Source of the DNA: Mycobacterium sp. SMC-2 | GTDB taxonomy: Bacteria > Actinomycetota > Actinomycetes > Mycobacteriales > Mycobacteriaceae | DNA: 64,000 nucleotides | NCBI RefSeq assembly: GCF_025263485.1 | Contig: NZ_CP079863.1 | Location: 5,270,001 to 5,334,000 of the forward strand | Direction of reading: 5' to 3' | In this document: piece after piece, positions 40,264-48,584 of the stretch | Position numbering within the stretch: the first letter of the stretch is position 1 | Layout of the letters: every line of letters begins with the position of its first letter | Notes under the pieces: generated by a model | The model's input: the letters and a program-made list of their open reading frames with translations, nothing else | Told to the model about the DNA's origin: nothing | Databases searched by the model: none | Made by a program: the position numbers and the translations under genes

Positions 40264-41688
40264 TCAACGGAGTTGGTCCTTCATCACTTTCCCGGTGGCA
40301 TTGAGCGGCAGCTCGTCGAGAAACTCGATGAATCTCGGCGCTTTGAATCCAGCCATCCGCTGTTGGCACCATATCAGCAGGTCACCCTCGGTCACCGGCG
40401 TTTTCACCACCACGAAGGCCTTGCCCACCTGGCCGAGGCGTTCATCGGGAACACCGATGACGGCGGCCTGCGCCACCGCCGGATGCTCCAGCAGGTAGTC
40501 CTCGATCTCGGCCGGGTACGCGTTGAAGCCGCCGACGATGAACATGTCCTTCTTGCGGCCGACGATGCGCAGCCGGCCCGCCTCGTCGAAGTTGCCCAGG
40601 TCGCCGGTGTGCAACCAGCCGTCCGTGTCGATCGCCGCCGCGGTGCCCTCCGGGTCGTCCAGGTACCCCTGCATCACGCCGTAGCCGCGGACGAGCACCT
40701 CGCCGTCGTCGGCGATGCGCACCTCGACCCCGTCGCAGGGCAGGCCCGCGGTGGTGGCCACGTCCTCGAACGAATCGCCGGGCCGGGACAAGGTGACGTT
40801 GCCCGCCTCGGTGAGGCCGTATCCGGTCATCAACGTCTGGAAGGGCAATTCGTCGTGGATGCGGCGGACCAGTTCGACGGGGATGTCGGCGGCGCCGGTC
40901 ACACCTGCCCGCAGTGTCGACAGCTTGGACTTGTCGGCGACCGTCAGCAGCGAATGGTATAGCGTCGGCGGCCCGGGAAGCATCGTGATGCGTTCGCGCG
41001 CAATAAGGTCCACCACCGTGTCGACGTCGAACACCGCCACCGGCAGCATGGTCGCGCCCCGAAGGAACGACGTGATCAGTCCCGCCTTCAGCCCGAACGT
41101 GTGGAAGTACGGGTTGATCTGCAGGTAGCGATCGCCCCGGCGCAGATCGGCGAGCGTCGCCCACTCCTCGTACATCCGCAGCGTCTGGCGATGGTTCATC
41201 ATCGCGCCCTTTGGGCGGCCGGTCGTGCCCGAGGTGAAGATGATGTCCGAGATGTCGCCGCCGCTCACCGCCCGCTCGAACGGTGAACCGCTGGAAAGGA
41301 AGTCGGACTTCAGGTCGATGACCGGCACGCCCGCGGGCGCGGTGTAATCCTGTCCCAGAAAACCCTTCTGCACCAGGACGGCCTTGACTTTACTGCGGGT
41401 GATGATGTCGCCCGCTTCGTCGGCCTTGAACCGCGTATTGACCGGGACCAGCACGCCGCCCGCGGTGAGCAGCCCAAAAGCCGCGATTATCCACTCCGCC
41501 GAGTTGGGCGCCCAGACGGCGACGCGATCACCTTTGTCGACGCCCAGGTCGGTGAAAGCGCCTGCCGCGCAACGGATTCGGTCGACGATCTCAGTGAAGG
41601 TGAAGCGCAGCGGACCGTCCACGATCGCTTCCGCGTCGCCGAAACGGTCCGCCGCGCTCAAGACCATCTCAGGGATGGTGTCCCACAT
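40264..41688 (-). CDS. Acyl-CoA synthetase (FadD3-like AMP-dependent ligase)
   Basis: 474-residue ANL-superfamily ligase: P-loop FTSGTTGRPKG (~residues 151-161), MTGYGLTEAGN, WLHTGDLG, the hinge GRKKDMFIVGGFNAYPAEIE, cut, and a catalytic Lys near 468 in NATGKV. It activates a carboxylate to acyl-AMP and then acyl-CoA. The layout resembles FadD3, which acts on steroid-ring HIP, but substrate assignment from motifs alone is not safe. 20 nt precede the downstream barrel protein. The upstream amidohydrolase is separated by a strong hairpin. Confidence 0.85.
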   Translation of the reverse strand: MWDTIPEMVLSAADRFGDAEAIVDGPLRFTFTEIVDRIRCAAGAFTDLGVDKGDRVAVWAPNSAEWIIAAFGLLTAGGVLVPVNTRFKADEAGDIITRSKVKAVLVQKGFLGQDYTAPAGVPVIDLKSDFLSSGSPFERAVSGGDISDIIFTSGTTGRPKGAMMNHRQTLRMYEEWATLADLRRGDRYLQINPYFHTFGLKAGLITSFLRGATMLPVAVFDVDTVVDLIARERITMLPGPPTLYHSLLTVADKSKLSTLRAGVTGAADIPVELVRRIHDELPFQTLMTGYGLTEAGNVTLSRPGDSFEDVATTAGLPCDGVEVRIADDGEVLVRGYGVMQGYLDDPEGTAAAIDTDGWLHTGDLGNFDEAGRLRIVGRKKDMFIVGGFNAYPAEIEDYLLEHPAVAQAAVIGVPDERLGQVGKAFVVVKTPVTEGDLLIWCQQRMAGFKAPRFIEFLDELPLNATGKVMKDQLR

Positions 41689-41720
41689 TCGCTGGCCAGC
41701 TCCTCCTCATCGCGCCACGT

Positions 41721-41743
41721 CCCCAGCCGCTTCGCGGCTGGGG
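41721..41743. terminator. Perfect 10-bp GC hairpin between amidohydrolase and fadD-like genes
   Basis: CCCCAGCCGC-TTC-GCGGCTGGGG is a perfect inverted repeat with a three-base loop in the 108-bp gap of two same-strand genes. It probably terminates or attenuates the amidohydrolase transcript. No U-tract follows. Confidence 0.65.
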
Positions 41744-41796
41744 TGCCCCACCATCGTCGCCGACCGCGGCGGGGCGGGCGTCATCTGGCTCGGGCG

Positions 41797-42987
41797 TTAC
41801 ACCGAGACGAGCCGGGAGAGGTTGCCGCCCATGATCTTTGCCTGATCCTCGACGGGCAGGTGCGACAGCGCGTTGATGTAGTAGGTCGGCTCCGCCAGCC
41901 CTTCCGGGTGCGGCCAGTCCGAGCCGTACAACACCTGGTCCACACCGACGAGGTTGATCAGATCGTCGATGCCCTCCTCGAAGAACGGGCTCACGTGGAT
42001 GCGGTTCTTGACCATCTCGACGGGGTCGCTCGGGAAAACTTCCGGGGCCTTCCGGTAGACCTCGGCCAGGCCCTCGAGCAGCGGGGTCATCCACTTCGAA
42101 CCGGCCTCGACGATCGCGACCTTCAGCTTGGGATGGCGGTAGAGCGCACCGTGGATAACCCAAGAGCCCACCGCGTCCTGGATCGGCCGCCACTCGTTGA
42201 GGATGCCCATCGCATTTGTTTGGAACGGCAGCATCTCCTGGTCGGCACCGTCCCACTCGGAGGTGTACCGGGAATAGCCACTGTCGGACGAGTGCATACC
42301 GACCAGCAGGTCGTGCTCGACAACGCGCTCCCAGAACGGGTCGAACTCGGGCAGCGCGAACGACCGGGGGCCGCGGAAGCCGGGGACCGGCGCCGGGCGG
42401 ATCAGGATGCAACGCGCGCCGCGCTTGACCACCCACTCCAGCTCCTCGATCGCCTTCTCGACAATCGGGAGAGTGATGACCGGCGTGGTGAAGATGCGGT
42501 TCTGGTAGTTGAATCCCCAGACCTCGTCGAGCCACTGGTTCAGCGCATGGATCAGGACGTGGATGGCGACCGGGTCGTCGCGCAGCCGCTCCTCGATGAG
42601 GCTGGCCAGCGTCGGGAACATCAGGGTGCGGTCCAGGCCCAGCTCGTTCATCTTCTCCAGGCGCGGACCGGGCTCGAAGAACGCCGGGATCGCGCGCATC
42701 GGCTCGCCGAAGAGCTCGCGCTTGCTCTTGCCATCCGGGTTGCCGTACTTGAAGTACTCCTCCCAGGCCCCCGGCCGGGCGACGACTTCGAACGTCGGGT
42801 TGGGGATGTAGTTGCTGATCACGCCTCGCAACGCGATCTTGGTGCGCCCATTGATCTGCACGTACTGGACGAAGTCCTTGTACTCCTTGGGCAGGAACTT
42901 GGTCAGCGCCTCCGGCGGCTCGTAGAGGTGATTATCGGCGTCGAACAGCGGAAACGGGACGTCCTCCCGGTGCGACAACTGGCCCAT
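41797..42987 (-). CDS. Amidohydrolase-2 family metal-dependent hydrolase
   Basis: 396-residue TIM barrel. The metal-binding entry is FDADNHLYEP (an HxH variant with D-N-H), with a central LVGMHSSD histidine and the C-terminal LYGSDWPHPEG catalytic aspartate. This ACMSD-like group includes decarboxylases and hydrolases of aromatic or lactone compounds. AAGGAGGATT precedes ATG 42987. A palindrome at 43010-43024 lies just upstream. Confidence 0.87.
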   Translation of the reverse strand: MGQLSHREDVPFPLFDADNHLYEPPEALTKFLPKEYKDFVQYVQINGRTKIALRGVISNYIPNPTFEVVARPGAWEEYFKYGNPDGKSKRELFGEPMRAIPAFFEPGPRLEKMNELGLDRTLMFPTLASLIEERLRDDPVAIHVLIHALNQWLDEVWGFNYQNRIFTTPVITLPIVEKAIEELEWVVKRGARCILIRPAPVPGFRGPRSFALPEFDPFWERVVEHDLLVGMHSSDSGYSRYTSEWDGADQEMLPFQTNAMGILNEWRPIQDAVGSWVIHGALYRHPKLKVAIVEAGSKWMTPLLEGLAEVYRKAPEVFPSDPVEMVKNRIHVSPFFEEGIDDLINLVGVDQVLYGSDWPHPEGLAEPTYYINALSHLPVEDQAKIMGGNLSRLVSV

Positions 42988-43009
42988 GGAATCCTCCTTC
43001 GCAATTTAC

Positions 43010-43024
43010 GAGAATACTATTCTC
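43010..43024. promoter_or_regulatory. Palindrome GAGAAT-ACT-ATTCTC, candidate operator
   Basis: Perfect 6-bp arms with a 3-bp centre, 23 bp before the amidohydrolase start. On the minus strand it contains TATTCTCG, the same core as the paired sites at 43543-43570 and 52129-52156. This suggests one regulator for several loci. Confidence 0.55.
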
Positions 43025-43072
43025 TACGGGCGCCAAACCGCAACGTGGCCCCCGGATCGCACTCCTAAGCGG

Positions 43073-43495
43073 TCAGCACGTCACGACGATCTTGAACGCG
43101 GCGGTGGCCGGTTCACTGGGTTTGTCCGTCTTGTAGCCGTTGGCGGTGCCACTGATGGTGAATTTGTCACCGGTCACGCTCATGTCGGCGTTGCCGCCGT
43201 CACCCCGCGAATACATCCCGCTGAACCCGCCCAGGTTCTGGATGCGCACGGACTCGACCGTCGCCGGTTGCACGTCCTCGTCGATGACGACCTTGGCCCC
43301 GGCAAAATTGCCGCCGATGTCGATCGTCCGGGTCCACTGCAACTGACCGCACTTCACGATGTGCAGCGTCCGGTCCTTACCGTCGACGGTCACTGATGCC
43401 GTGCCGGAGATCTGGGTTGGTGGTCGCGACGCGCATGCCGCCAACAGGGCAACGGCCAGTGCCGCCGCGACCGTGGCCGCGATTCGATCCCGCAC
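43073..43495 (-). CDS. LpqH-like (19-kDa antigen family) lipoprotein
   Basis: 140 residues. Signal peptide with lipobox LLAAC (Cys21 lipidated), then a beta-rich domain with the LpqH-type pattern SGTASVTVDGKDR, VKCGQLQW and SGTANGYKTDKPSEPATAAFKI, cut, ending in a terminal Cys that likely pairs with Cys49. Surface-exposed lipoprotein expected. It shares a 110-bp divergent region with the enoyl-CoA hydratase gene. Function unknown. Confidence 0.85.
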   Translation of the reverse strand: MRDRIAATVAAALAVALLAACASRPPTQISGTASVTVDGKDRTLHIVKCGQLQWTRTIDIGGNFAGAKVVIDEDVQPATVESVRIQNLGGFSGMYSRGDGGNADMSVTGDKFTISGTANGYKTDKPSEPATAAFKIVVTC

Positions 43496-43542
43496 CGAGC
43501 ACCCCTGTCTTCGCTGACGATGGCCCTTCGGCCTGGAGCGAC

Positions 43543-43570
43543 GATGTTATTCTCGCACCGAGAGAATGCC
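43543..43570. promoter_or_regulatory. Operator-like site TTATTCTC-N4-CG-N-GAGAA-N-GCC
   Basis: Located in the divergent lipoprotein/enoyl-CoA hydratase region. It contains TCTCG-CAC-CGAGA and the wider ATTCTC/GAGAAT inverted repeat. TGTTATTCT could also be an extended -10 for the hydratase gene, 57 bp upstream of its start. The same arrangement with identical spacing recurs at 52129-52156. Confidence 0.55.
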
Positions 43571-43605
43571 AATATCGTGTGTTCTCATCAGAGGAGCGAT
43601 AAAGC

Positions 43606-44352
43606 ATGGTGGACCTGGAGATCGACGACGGGTTGGCGGTGCTGACCATCGATCGCCCACAAGCGCGCAATGCCATCGCGCTGGACACCATGCAGCAGCT
43701 GGAAAAGGCGCTCGATGCGGCAGCGGGCGCCAAAGCCCTGGTGATCAAGGGCGCCGGTGATCGTGCCTTCGTGTCCGGTGGCGACCTCAAGGAATTGCGC
43801 GTGCTGCGCACCGAAGAGGATGCCGCGGCGATGGCCAAGCGAATGCGGGCGATCTGCGACCAACTTGCCAGCTTCCCGGCACCGGTGATCGCCGCGCTGA
43901 ACGGCCACGCCTTCGGCGGCGGCGCCGAAGTCGCCGTCGCCGCCGACATCCGGCTGGCGGCCGACGACATCAAGATCGCCTTCAATCAGGTGGAGCTGGA
44001 AATCATGCCGGCCTGGGGCGGCGCGGAGCGGCTGGCCGCGCTCGTCGGAAAGAGCCGGGCGCTGTTGTTGGCGGGCACCGGAACTGCGCTCACGGCGGAC
44101 GAGGCCGAACGAGTCGGCTTGGTGGATCGGGTGTTCCCCCGCGCCTCGTTCGACGAAGGATGGCAATCGGTCGCCAGGTCGCTGGCTCGCCACCCGGCCA
44201 CGGAGATAAAGCGTGTAATCAGCGGCGTTTCGGCAGACGAAGCCATAGCGTCCTTCGCGCGGCTGTGGGTGGCCGACGCACACTGGCGGGCCGCGGAGCG
44301 GGTGATGAACCGCACCACGAGTGCGCAACGGGTGGCCGGAGGAGCGAAATGA
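43606..44352 (+). CDS. Enoyl-CoA hydratase/isomerase (crotonase family)
   Basis: 248 residues. Crotonase signatures are AFVSGGDLKEL (oxyanion hole 1), AALNGHAFGGGAEVAVAADIRLA, cut, (oxyanion hole 2) and VELEIMPAWGGAERL. The usual catalytic glutamates are partly preserved, with Glu in the ELEIMP segment. Hydration or isomerisation of an acyl-CoA is expected. The stop overlaps the next start by ATGA, coupling it to a secreted protein. Confidence 0.87.
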   Translation: MVDLEIDDGLAVLTIDRPQARNAIALDTMQQLEKALDAAAGAKALVIKGAGDRAFVSGGDLKELRVLRTEEDAAAMAKRMRAICDQLASFPAPVIAALNGHAFGGGAEVAVAADIRLAADDIKIAFNQVELEIMPAWGGAERLAALVGKSRALLLAGTGTALTADEAERVGLVDRVFPRASFDEGWQSVARSLARHPATEIKRVISGVSADEAIASFARLWVADAHWRAAERVMNRTTSAQRVAGGAK

Positions 44353-44777
44353 CGGGCCGGCGGTTGGGCGTGGGCGCCGCGACTTTGTCGGCACTGCTGG
44401 TGGGTGCGAGCGGTTCAGTCGTGAGCGCCGGACACGCCATGGCCGACCCGGCCATGCATCATGTCAAGTACACCGTCACCGCGCAGAATCCGATTTATAC
44501 CGACATCTACTATCTGGATCACCAGCCGGAAAAGTTCTCCGATTACAGCCACAACCCCTACTCGTTCACACCGCACGTCGATGTCGATCTCGGACCGGGC
44601 AAACCGTGGAGCTTCGAGCTGGACATGTCGGACCCCGATGATTACGCGATGGTCGTGGCGAGCACAGGCACGGAGCCCGGCACGCCGGGGCTTCACTGTG
44701 AGTTGGCGGTAGACGGAGCCGTCGTCGTATCCAAGGATGGGCCCAAAGGCGTGCTTTGCTCGCTGCGCAACTGGTGA
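44349..44777 (+). CDS. Secreted MmpS-like beta-rich protein
   Basis: 142 residues. Signal peptide ~1-32 (SALLVGASGSVVSAGHAMA), then a small beta-sandwich: HVKYTVTAQNPIYTDIYYLD and PWSFELDMSDPDDYAMVVAS, with a Cys pair (LHCELAV ... VLCSL). The fold pattern resembles MmpS siderophore/lipid-transport accessory proteins, but without an MmpL neighbour. Translation is coupled to the enoyl-CoA hydratase. Its 3' 85 bp overlap the convergent TetR gene. Confidence 0.7.
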   Translation: MTGRRLGVGAATLSALLVGASGSVVSAGHAMADPAMHHVKYTVTAQNPIYTDIYYLDHQPEKFSDYSHNPYSFTPHVDVDLGPGKPWSFELDMSDPDDYAMVVASTGTEPGTPGLHCELAVDGAVVVSKDGPKGVLCSLRNW

Positions 44778-45403
44778 ACCACCCAGGCCGGCGGGATACC
44801 TTCGATGGGTCGCGGCTCGCCTTCCAGCCGACGCAGATATTTTTCGACCAACTCCACGGTTTCGGCGTGGCCGCCAGACATGCCGATCGCCTGCTCGAGC
44901 ACGAGGAACCGCGACAAGCTCGTCATCAGGACCGTCCACACCACCGGCGGTACGTCCTCGTTCTCCGCGCCGTAGCGTTGCAGCGCGGCCGACACCGCTT
45001 GGCGCTGCTCCTCGCGAAAACGTTCGGCGTAGTAAGCGATTTCGGCCCGCATCTCCTTGCGGTGATTGGCCAGCGCCATGAATTCCATCGAGATGCGGGT
45101 GAAGGCCGGATCGGTGCCGAACCTCCACAGCGCCCACAACGGCTGCGCCGATTGCAGCAACTGGGCCTGCGCCTGCAGCCCCTCCTCGGCACGGCGCCGG
45201 AAGACTTCGAGGAACAGGTCCTCCATGGTGCGGAAGTAGTAGTGCACCAACTGCGGTTTCAGCCCCGCCTTGTGCGCGAGACGGCGCGACGTCACGGCGG
45301 CATAGCCATCTTCGAGCATCAGCTGCTCGGCCGCGTCGAGCAGCAGGCCGCGATTCTTCGCATCCGGCGCTCCGATCCTGCGGGCCCCGGAAGCAGATGT
45401 CAT
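44693..45403 (-). CDS. TetR-family transcriptional regulator
   Basis: 236 residues. N-terminal HTH with AAEQLMLEDGYAAVTSRRLA and GLKPQLVHYYFRTMEDLF; the ligand-binding domain is larger than average and ends in a Ser/Thr-rich tail (TPLGPSLDTTTAPS) encoded within the overlap with the MmpS-like gene. Divergent from the P450 across 206 bp that contains a 22-bp imperfect palindrome, so local control of the P450 is likely (inference). Confidence 0.87.
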   Translation of the reverse strand: MTSASGARRIGAPDAKNRGLLLDAAEQLMLEDGYAAVTSRRLAHKAGLKPQLVHYYFRTMEDLFLEVFRRRAEEGLQAQAQLLQSAQPLWALWRFGTDPAFTRISMEFMALANHRKEMRAEIAYYAERFREEQRQAVSAALQRYGAENEDVPPVVWTVLMTSLSRFLVLEQAIGMSGGHAETVELVEKYLRRLEGEPRPIEGIPPAWVVHQLRSEQSTPLGPSLDTTTAPSTANSQ

Positions 45404-45506
45404 GCCCTCACCCCACGCTCTCGAAATAACGCTGTCGACCTAGTCAGATCGTAGCCAGGTCATCGCGCTGCCTTGGCGCGGCGATCTTGACCCCGACATT
45501 ACCGCC

Positions 45507-45528
45507 ATGCTAAGCAGGTGCTCAGCAT
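45507..45528. promoter_or_regulatory. 22-bp palindrome ATGCTAAGC-N4-GCTCAGCAT, candidate TetR operator
   Basis: 9-bp arms with one mismatch and a 4-bp centre lie midway between the divergent TetR and P450 genes, 104 and 82 bp from their starts. CTTGAC at 45486-45491 just before it could be a -35 element for the P450. Confidence 0.5.
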
Positions 45529-45609
45529 ATTTGCGATTTTCGAAATCGGGGGCGCCACAGCCTGCCGCCGAACACAGCCGGTAATCCAAGCCCAGGGAGA
45601 CGCAATCCG

Positions 45610-46905
45610 ATGAGTGACTACGAGTCGATCGACTTCTTCACCGACCCGTCTCTGGTACCCGACCCGCACCCGTACTTCGACTACCTGCGCAGTCAGAACC
45701 CGGTGTTGCGTCTGCCCCACCACGGCGTTGTCGCCGTCACCGGCTACGAAGAAGCCACCGAGGTCTACAAGGACCCCGACACCTTCTCCAACATCGTCGC
45801 GCTCGGCGGCCCCTTCCCCCCGCTGCCTTTTGTGCCCGAAGGCGACGACATCAGCCCACAGATCGACCAGCACCGCAGCTACTTCCCGATGAACGAGCAC
45901 ATGGTCACGATGGACCCGCCGGAACACACCAAGGCCAGGTCGGTGCTCGCGAAACTGCTGACCCCCAGCCGGCTGAAGCAGAACGAGGAGTTCATGTGGC
46001 GCCTTGCCGACCGTCAGCTCGATGAGTTCCTCGGCATCGGTGAGTGCGAGTTCATCGCCGAATACTCAAAGCCGTTCGCCACCTTGGTGATCGCCGACCT
46101 GCTCGGCGTGCCGGAGGAGGACCACAAGGAGTTCCGCACCGTCCTGGGCGCCGACCGTCCGGGCGCCCGGGTCGGGGCACTGGATCACGAGTCGGTCGGC
46201 ATCAACCCGCTGGAGTGGCTCGACGACAAGTTCTGCAACTACATCGAGGACCGGCGGCGCGAACCGCGCAACGACGTGCTGACCTCGCTGGCGTCGGCGA
46301 AGTACCCCGATGGCTCGACGCCGCCCGTCATCGAGGTGGTTCGCTCGGCGACGTTCCTTTTCGCCGCCGGCCAGGAGACCACGGCGAAGCTGCTCAGCGC
46401 CGCCCTGCAGGTGCTCGGTGACCGGCAGGACATCCAGCAGGAGCTGCGTGAGGACCGCAGCCTGATCCCCGCCTTCATCGAGGAGTCGCTCCGGATGGAT
46501 AGCCCGGTTAAGAGCGACTCGCGGCTGGCCCGCAGGGCCACCACCATCGGCGGTGTCGACATCCCGGTGGGCACCGTCGTGATGGTGCTGCCGGGCGCCG
46601 CCAATCGCGACCCGCGCCGGTTCGAGAACCCGCACGAGTTCGACCTGCACCGCAAGAACGTGCGGGAACACATGGCGTTTGCCCGCGGCGTCCACTCGTG
46701 CCCCGGCGGGCCGCTCGCACGCGTGGAGGGCCGCGTCTCGATCGAGCGCCTGCTGGATCGGATGTCGCACATCGAGATCGACGAAGCCCACCACGGGCCG
46801 GCCGGGGAGCGTCACTACACCTACGAGCCGACGTACATCCTGCGCGGCCTGAGCGAACTCCACCTCACGTTCAGCACCGCGGACGCGGTCGCGATCGCGG
46901 GCTGA
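45610..46905 (+). CDS. Cytochrome P450
   Basis: 431-residue soluble P450. I-helix oxygen-activation motif AAGQETT (~residues 255-261), K-helix EESLR, and heme-binding loop FARGVHSCPGGPLAR with proximal Cys364. The N-terminus lacks a membrane anchor, as in bacterial P450s. A CYP number cannot be given without alignment. ATG 45610 follows AGGGAGACG. It converges with the COX4-like gene, one base between stops. Monooxygenation of a lipid, sterol or aromatic is plausible. Confidence 0.92.
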   Translation: MSDYESIDFFTDPSLVPDPHPYFDYLRSQNPVLRLPHHGVVAVTGYEEATEVYKDPDTFSNIVALGGPFPPLPFVPEGDDISPQIDQHRSYFPMNEHMVTMDPPEHTKARSVLAKLLTPSRLKQNEEFMWRLADRQLDEFLGIGECEFIAEYSKPFATLVIADLLGVPEEDHKEFRTVLGADRPGARVGALDHESVGINPLEWLDDKFCNYIEDRRREPRNDVLTSLASAKYPDGSTPPVIEVVRSATFLFAAGQETTAKLLSAALQVLGDRQDIQQELREDRSLIPAFIEESLRMDSPVKSDSRLARRATTIGGVDIPVGTVVMVLPGAANRDPRRFENPHEFDLHRKNVREHMAFARGVHSCPGGPLARVEGRVSIERLLDRMSHIEIDEAHHGPAGERHYTYEPTYILRGLSELHLTFSTADAVAIAG

Positions 46906-46906
46906 A

Positions 46907-47194
46907 TCACAGGTTCATGCCGACGAAGTAGCAGCCGAGCAGGGCGGCGGCCATCACCACCACCCAGGCGTCGGTCAGCCGGCACAGCAGGACCGGAGCG
47001 TTCCGGACCTCCATGAACTCGCGAAAAATGATGCGCACCTTGATGAGTGCGATCACGATGACGCTCGACGTGACGACCGCGCTGGACTTGAGCGAACCCG
47101 CGGCCCAGTGGTCGATCCAGAGGTAGCCCAGCGTGAGCGACGCCAGGATCACCCACACCGCCAAGAGCCTCTTGTTGAATTTGATCTCGATCAC
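46907..47194 (-). CDS. COX4-like (prokaryotic cytochrome c oxidase subunit IV) protein
   Basis: 95-residue protein with three membrane spans (LLAVWVILASLTLGYLW; SSAVVTSSVIVIALIKVRI; TDAWVVVMAAALLGCYFVG). It matches the small subunit IV of caa3/bo3-type oxidases. GTG 47194 overlaps the COX3 stop as GTGA. Last gene of the four-gene membrane operon. No catalytic subunit I gene is present in the window. Confidence 0.8.
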   Translation of the reverse strand: MIEIKFNKRLLAVWVILASLTLGYLWIDHWAAGSLKSSAVVTSSVIVIALIKVRIIFREFMEVRNAPVLLCRLTDAWVVVMAAALLGCYFVGMNL

Positions 47195-47769
47195 CTCACC
47201 ACGTAGAGCAGCGCGAAGATGAGCACCCACAAGAAGTCGACCGTGTGCCAGTAGGTGGCACACGTTTCGACCAGCTCTTGAGATCGCCTCGCGGGGCTCC
47301 GAAGCTGATACACCACAATGCCCAACGCGACGAAGCCGATCAGCAGGTGCACGAAGTGGATGCCGGTGAGAAAGAAGTAGTAGGTGAAGAAGTCGTTGCT
47401 GTCCAGGCCATTTCCCATGCGGACCAACCGGACCCACTCGAACACCTTGAAGAGGAGGAACACCGTGGCGAACGCGGCCGTGATGAATACGTCCCGCAGC
47501 GCCGCACGGTAGGCGCCCGCGCGGGCCGACTGGACACACCGCGCCACCGACCAGGAACTCAGCAGCAAGACGAGGGTGTTGAGAACTCCGATGCGCAGGT
47601 CGAGTTGGGCCTGAGAGTGCAGAAAGAGCTCGGGGCTGCGGGCGCGATAGAACAGATAGAAGCCGAAATACCCTGTGAAGACCAGGGTTTCGAACAGAAC
47701 GAATGCCCACATGTCGGGCTGGCCGGGCACGAACCGGGCACGACCGTTCTTGTCGGCCAGGTCGGTCAT
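47191..47769 (-). CDS. COX3/NorE-like heme-copper oxidase subunit III
   Basis: 192 residues with about five membrane spans. Signatures are PDMWAFVLFETLVFTGYFGFY, cut, at the N-terminus, FFLTGIHFVHLLIGFVALG and the C-terminal YWHTVDFLWVLIFALLY. The short N-terminus and FFYTYYFF-type loop suit the NorE-like branch associated with NO reductases or alternative oxidases. Four-base overlap with the upstream membrane gene (47766-47769). Confidence 0.87.
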   Translation of the reverse strand: MTDLADKNGRARFVPGQPDMWAFVLFETLVFTGYFGFYLFYRARSPELFLHSQAQLDLRIGVLNTLVLLLSSWSVARCVQSARAGAYRAALRDVFITAAFATVFLLFKVFEWVRLVRMGNGLDSNDFFTYYFFLTGIHFVHLLIGFVALGIVVYQLRSPARRSQELVETCATYWHTVDFLWVLIFALLYVVR

Positions 47770-48584
47770 TGCGCAGCCACCGCTGTGGGCGCGGGGTCCG
47801 GCTTGAGCTCTGGGAGGGGCCCGGCACCGAAATCTTCACGCTGAATCATCCGAAACAGCATCACGATGAAAGTGATTTGGTAGACACCAAACACCACCAT
47901 GTCCAGCCACCAGGCGATCTGACCGTCCCATGCCAACACGCCCCGCCGGAAGATCCAGCAGGGTGCCACGACGACCTCGGTGAGCGCGTTGCACAGGTTG
48001 AGATAGCCGAACCACTTGGGGAAGACGCGATTCTTGTCGAGCAGGATCGCGGCCATCCAGATCAGCGAGCCGATCAGAAAGACCCCCATGGTTCCGTCGA
48101 AAGACAGGAAGGCGAAGTCGTAGAGCCAGCCGACCGCTTCGGGGTCACGCTCGGGCCGCAGCGTCCCCACGATCAGCGCGATGTTGAGCAGGAGCATGCC
48201 GGGAATCGCGCTGAGCGAGTAGATGATCAGATATGAATAAGCGAACGCCGGGCTGACCGACATTCGCCGCATCGAATACGCGATCAGGGCATTGTTGATC
48301 GCGATCATCCCGCTGATCGCGAAGATCACGCCGAAGCCGACGGGTATCCCGAGGTGGCGCTCGTGGAACCAGTGGACCTGCGTCGCGAGGTCCCAGGTTG
48401 GCTGCGGCGGGGGCTGGACTTGGGCCACGATGAAGAACACCGGGAAGAAGATGTTGTAGAAGACGACGAGTATCGTCCACGCCAGCCACAGTTCGCGCTT
48501 GGGGCCACGCCGCAGGTGCCAACCGATTCGGTGATGCAGCGGCCCTGCAGGGGGCGTGGCCGGCGGCGTGATCACCGCGCTCAT
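47766..48584 (-). CDS. Polytopic membrane protein of unknown function (paralogue 1)
   Basis: 272 residues with about seven membrane segments and no catalytic motif I recognise. It shares a clear block with the upstream gene product: GTLRPERDPEAVGWLYDFAF here against AAFRPERSPELTQLLNDFGW, then FLIGSLIWMAAILLDKNRVFPKW against FLIGQSVILALAIYFDDQPRP, each cut. Tandem duplication is the simplest reading. Start ATG 48584 overlaps the upstream stop by ATGA. Confidence 0.75.
   Translation of the reverse strand: MSAVITPPATPPAGPLHHRIGWHLRRGPKRELWLAWTILVVFYNIFFPVFFIVAQVQPPPQPTWDLATQVHWFHERHLGIPVGFGVIFAISGMIAINNALIAYSMRRMSVSPAFAYSYLIIYSLSAIPGMLLLNIALIVGTLRPERDPEAVGWLYDFAFLSFDGTMGVFLIGSLIWMAAILLDKNRVFPKWFGYLNLCNALTEVVVAPCWIFRRGVLAWDGQIAWWLDMVVFGVYQITFIVMLFRMIQREDFGAGPLPELKPDPAPTAVAAQ

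Noticed and set aside
40264..41688. Naming the ligand fadD3 with a steroid-ring substrate
   Set aside because: Motifs show only a generic acyl-CoA ligase, and the neighbours are not the known cholesterol-ring degradation genes.
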